A stretch of DNA of 24,696 bases from an uncultured Eubacterium sp. (GTDB taxonomy: Bacteria; Bacillota; Clostridia; Lachnospirales; Lachnospiraceae): positions 1-24,696 of the forward strand of contig CAJUHV010000059.1 in NCBI GenBank assembly GCA_910586445.1, written 5' to 3'. The notes beneath the pieces are model-generated. The model was not told the DNA's origin. It made no database searches and saw nothing but the letters and a program-made list of their open reading frames with translations. Of this stretch, positions 23,351 through 24,696 are shown piece after piece. Each line of letters opens with the position of its first letter. Position 1 is the first letter of the stretch. Made by a program: the position numbers and the translations under genes.

Positions 23351-24648
23351 GTATAGGTACAACAACTTTAGTACTGTTTGCGGTATTTGCCATCCTGCTG
23401 TTTTTAGGATGTCCGATATCCGTGAGTATAGTAATATCCTCGATTGTAACAGCGGTTTCCACCCTGACCTGGGATCAGATTACCTTTATTACAATGCAGA
23501 AGATGAACAGCGGCGTAGAGAGCTTTTCGCTGCTTGCCATTCCGCTTTTTATCCTGGCAGGAAATATAATGAACAACGGCGGCATTGCCAGGCGGCTTGT
23601 TAATTTTGCCAAGCTGTTTGTAGGCTGGATTCCGGGTTCCCTGGCTCAGGCCAATGTAGTCGGCAACATGCTGTTCGGCGCATTATCTGGTTCTTCCGTA
23701 GCAGCAGCTTCTGCTATGGGCGGCTGTATCTATCCGATTCAGAAGGACGAGGGATACGACCCGGCATTTGCGACGGCAGTCAATATTGCCTCTGCCCCGA
23801 CAGGACTTTTGATACCGCCTACCAGTGCATTTATCGTATATTCTACGGTAGCAGGCGGCGTATCGATTTCCACGCTTTTTATGGCAGGCTATGTACCGGG
23901 CATATTGATGGGCGTAGGCTCCATGGCTGTAGCATTTATCTATGCGAAAAAGCATAAATATCCGACTAGCGGTTTTCCGGGCGCTTCAGAAGCACTCAAG
24001 GTGACTTTACAGGCAGTCCCGAGCCTGCTTTTGATCATCATCGTTATCGGCGGTATTGTAGGCGGTATTTTTACCGCAACGGAAGGTGCAGGCATCTGCG
24101 TGCTGTACTGCCTGATCTTATCGATCTGCTATAAGAGCCTTACGATGAAGTCTTTTATGAAAATACTTGTAAGCAGCGCATGTACCAGCGGCATTATCCT
24201 GTTTTTGATATCTGCTTCTTCGGCGATGTCATTTGTAATGGCGTATTCGGGCATTCCGGCTGCAATCAGCTCAGGCATTATGGCGATTTCTACTAATAAA
24301 ATCGTGATCTTCCTGCTGATGAATATTATTTTGATGGTTGTGGGCATGTTTATGGATATTACGCCTGCCATACTGATTTTTACCCCGATCTTCCTGCCGA
24401 TCGCACAGAGCCTTGGAATGACGGATATTCAGTTTGGCGTTATGCTTATATTTAACATGTGCCTTGGAAATATCACCCCTCCGGTCGGCTCCGTATTGTT
24501 TGTCGGCTGCGGAATCAGCAAGCTGAGGATTGAGGATGTCACAAAGATGATGCTTCCTTATTTTGCAGTGCTGTTTGTGCTGCTTTTAGCAGTGACATAT
24601 ATCCCGGCGCTGTCACTCGGGGTGCCTACCCTGCTGGGGCTGATCTAG
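23347..24648 (+). CDS. dctM: TRAP transporter large permease subunit (DctM family)
   Basis: A 433-residue, multi-span sodium-coupled permease of the ion transporter superfamily. Typical segments include LFLGCPISVSIVISSIV, ESFSLLAIPLFILAGNIMNNGGIARRLV, LFGALSGSSVAAASAMGG, ASAPTGLLIPPTSAFIVYS and a C-terminal LGNITPPVGSVLFVGCGIS. Length is normal, so the gene is complete. GAAGGAGG precedes the ATG, which overlaps the dctQ stop by 4 nt. The TAG stop codon is the first three bases of a TAGAGCG-family repeat. Confidence 0.96.
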   Translation: MSIGTTTLVLFAVFAILLFLGCPISVSIVISSIVTAVSTLTWDQITFITMQKMNSGVESFSLLAIPLFILAGNIMNNGGIARRLVNFAKLFVGWIPGSLAQANVVGNMLFGALSGSSVAAASAMGGCIYPIQKDEGYDPAFATAVNIASAPTGLLIPPTSAFIVYSTVAGGVSISTLFMAGYVPGILMGVGSMAVAFIYAKKHKYPTSGFPGASEALKVTLQAVPSLLLIIIVIGGIVGGIFTATEGAGICVLYCLILSICYKSLTMKSFMKILVSSACTSGIILFLISASSAMSFVMAYSGIPAAISSGIMAISTNKIVIFLLMNIILMVVGMFMDITPAILIFTPIFLPIAQSLGMTDIQFGVMLIFNMCLGNITPPVGSVLFVGCGISKLRIEDVTKMMLPYFAVLFVLLLAVTYIPALSLGVPTLLGLI

Positions 24649-24696
24649 AGCGTGTTTGAAAAATCATTCCCGCGATCTGCACTCCCCACTTAGCGG
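24645..24696. repeat. TAGAGCG-family palindromic element, cut by the window edge
   Basis: Starts CTAGAGCGTGTTTGAAAAAT (identical to 6198-6217) and continues CATTCCCGC. At the last bases GCGG (24693-24696) pairs with CCGC (24670-24673) around a 19-nt centre, so the sequence appears to be folding back into a long inverted repeat that runs off the window. Confidence 0.7.

Overview
The window looks like a chromosomal segment of a gut-type Clostridia, most likely Lachnospiraceae. The grounds are the gene families (a SigV/RsiV pair, DUF4190 protein, eukaryote-like IleRS, GH31 plus TRAP), strong AGGAGG ribosome binding sites, sigma-A type promoters and moderate GC. The family assignment is inference; no taxonomic marker was searched.

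Layout. (1) 1-275: the last bases of a 23S rRNA, a tRNA-Trp about 115 nt downstream and a strong intrinsic terminator, so the window starts at the tail of an rRNA operon with no 5S in this spacer. (2) 439-6297: an envelope-stress and envelope-modification block. A SigV-like ECF sigma factor has a good ECF-type promoter of its own and is followed by an RsiV-like (DUF3298) anti-sigma factor carrying a most unusual N-terminal array of eleven octapeptide repeats. Then come a YdcF/SanA-like membrane protein, an MBOAT O-acyltransferase and a membrane-anchored SGNH hydrolase with an Asp-rich stalk. (3) 6328-12260: a sugar nucleotidyltransferase, a membrane protein with a long Gln/Tyr/Asn-rich low-complexity repeat domain, and a type-2 (eukaryote-like) isoleucyl-tRNA synthetase. 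(4) 12328-18179: glycogen phosphorylase, a SAM methyltransferase, an AT-rich tandem-repeat and terminator region between convergent genes, and an isoamylase/GlgX-type debranching enzyme on the minus strand. (5) 18201-24648: a divergent sugar-utilisation locus, with an AraC regulator on the minus strand facing a GH31 alpha-glycosidase and a complete three-part TRAP transporter (DctP, DctQ, DctM).

How the genes may work together. SigV/RsiV is known elsewhere as a lysozyme sensor that switches on peptidoglycan O-acetylation. Here an MBOAT/SGNH pair able in principle to acetylate an envelope polymer lies about 1.2 kb downstream, but it has its own consensus sigma-A promoter, so co-regulation is only a hypothesis. 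GlgP and the debranching enzyme are the two core activities of glycogen breakdown. The AraC-GH31-TRAP block is probably one catabolic unit for an alpha-linked glycoside; the TRAP system suggests an acidic ligand.

A dispersed palindromic sequence family beginning TAGAGCG occurs at the ends of three genes (2328, 6191-6217 and 24646), in each case starting at a TAG stop codon. It looks like a small palindromic element present in three different states. Several starts given here differ from the longest ORF because the ribosome binding sites favour internal starts (1104, 3533, 19019, 19291, 22847). No CRISPR array, transposase, phage gene or integrase was seen. No gene-free stretch exceeds 300 bases.
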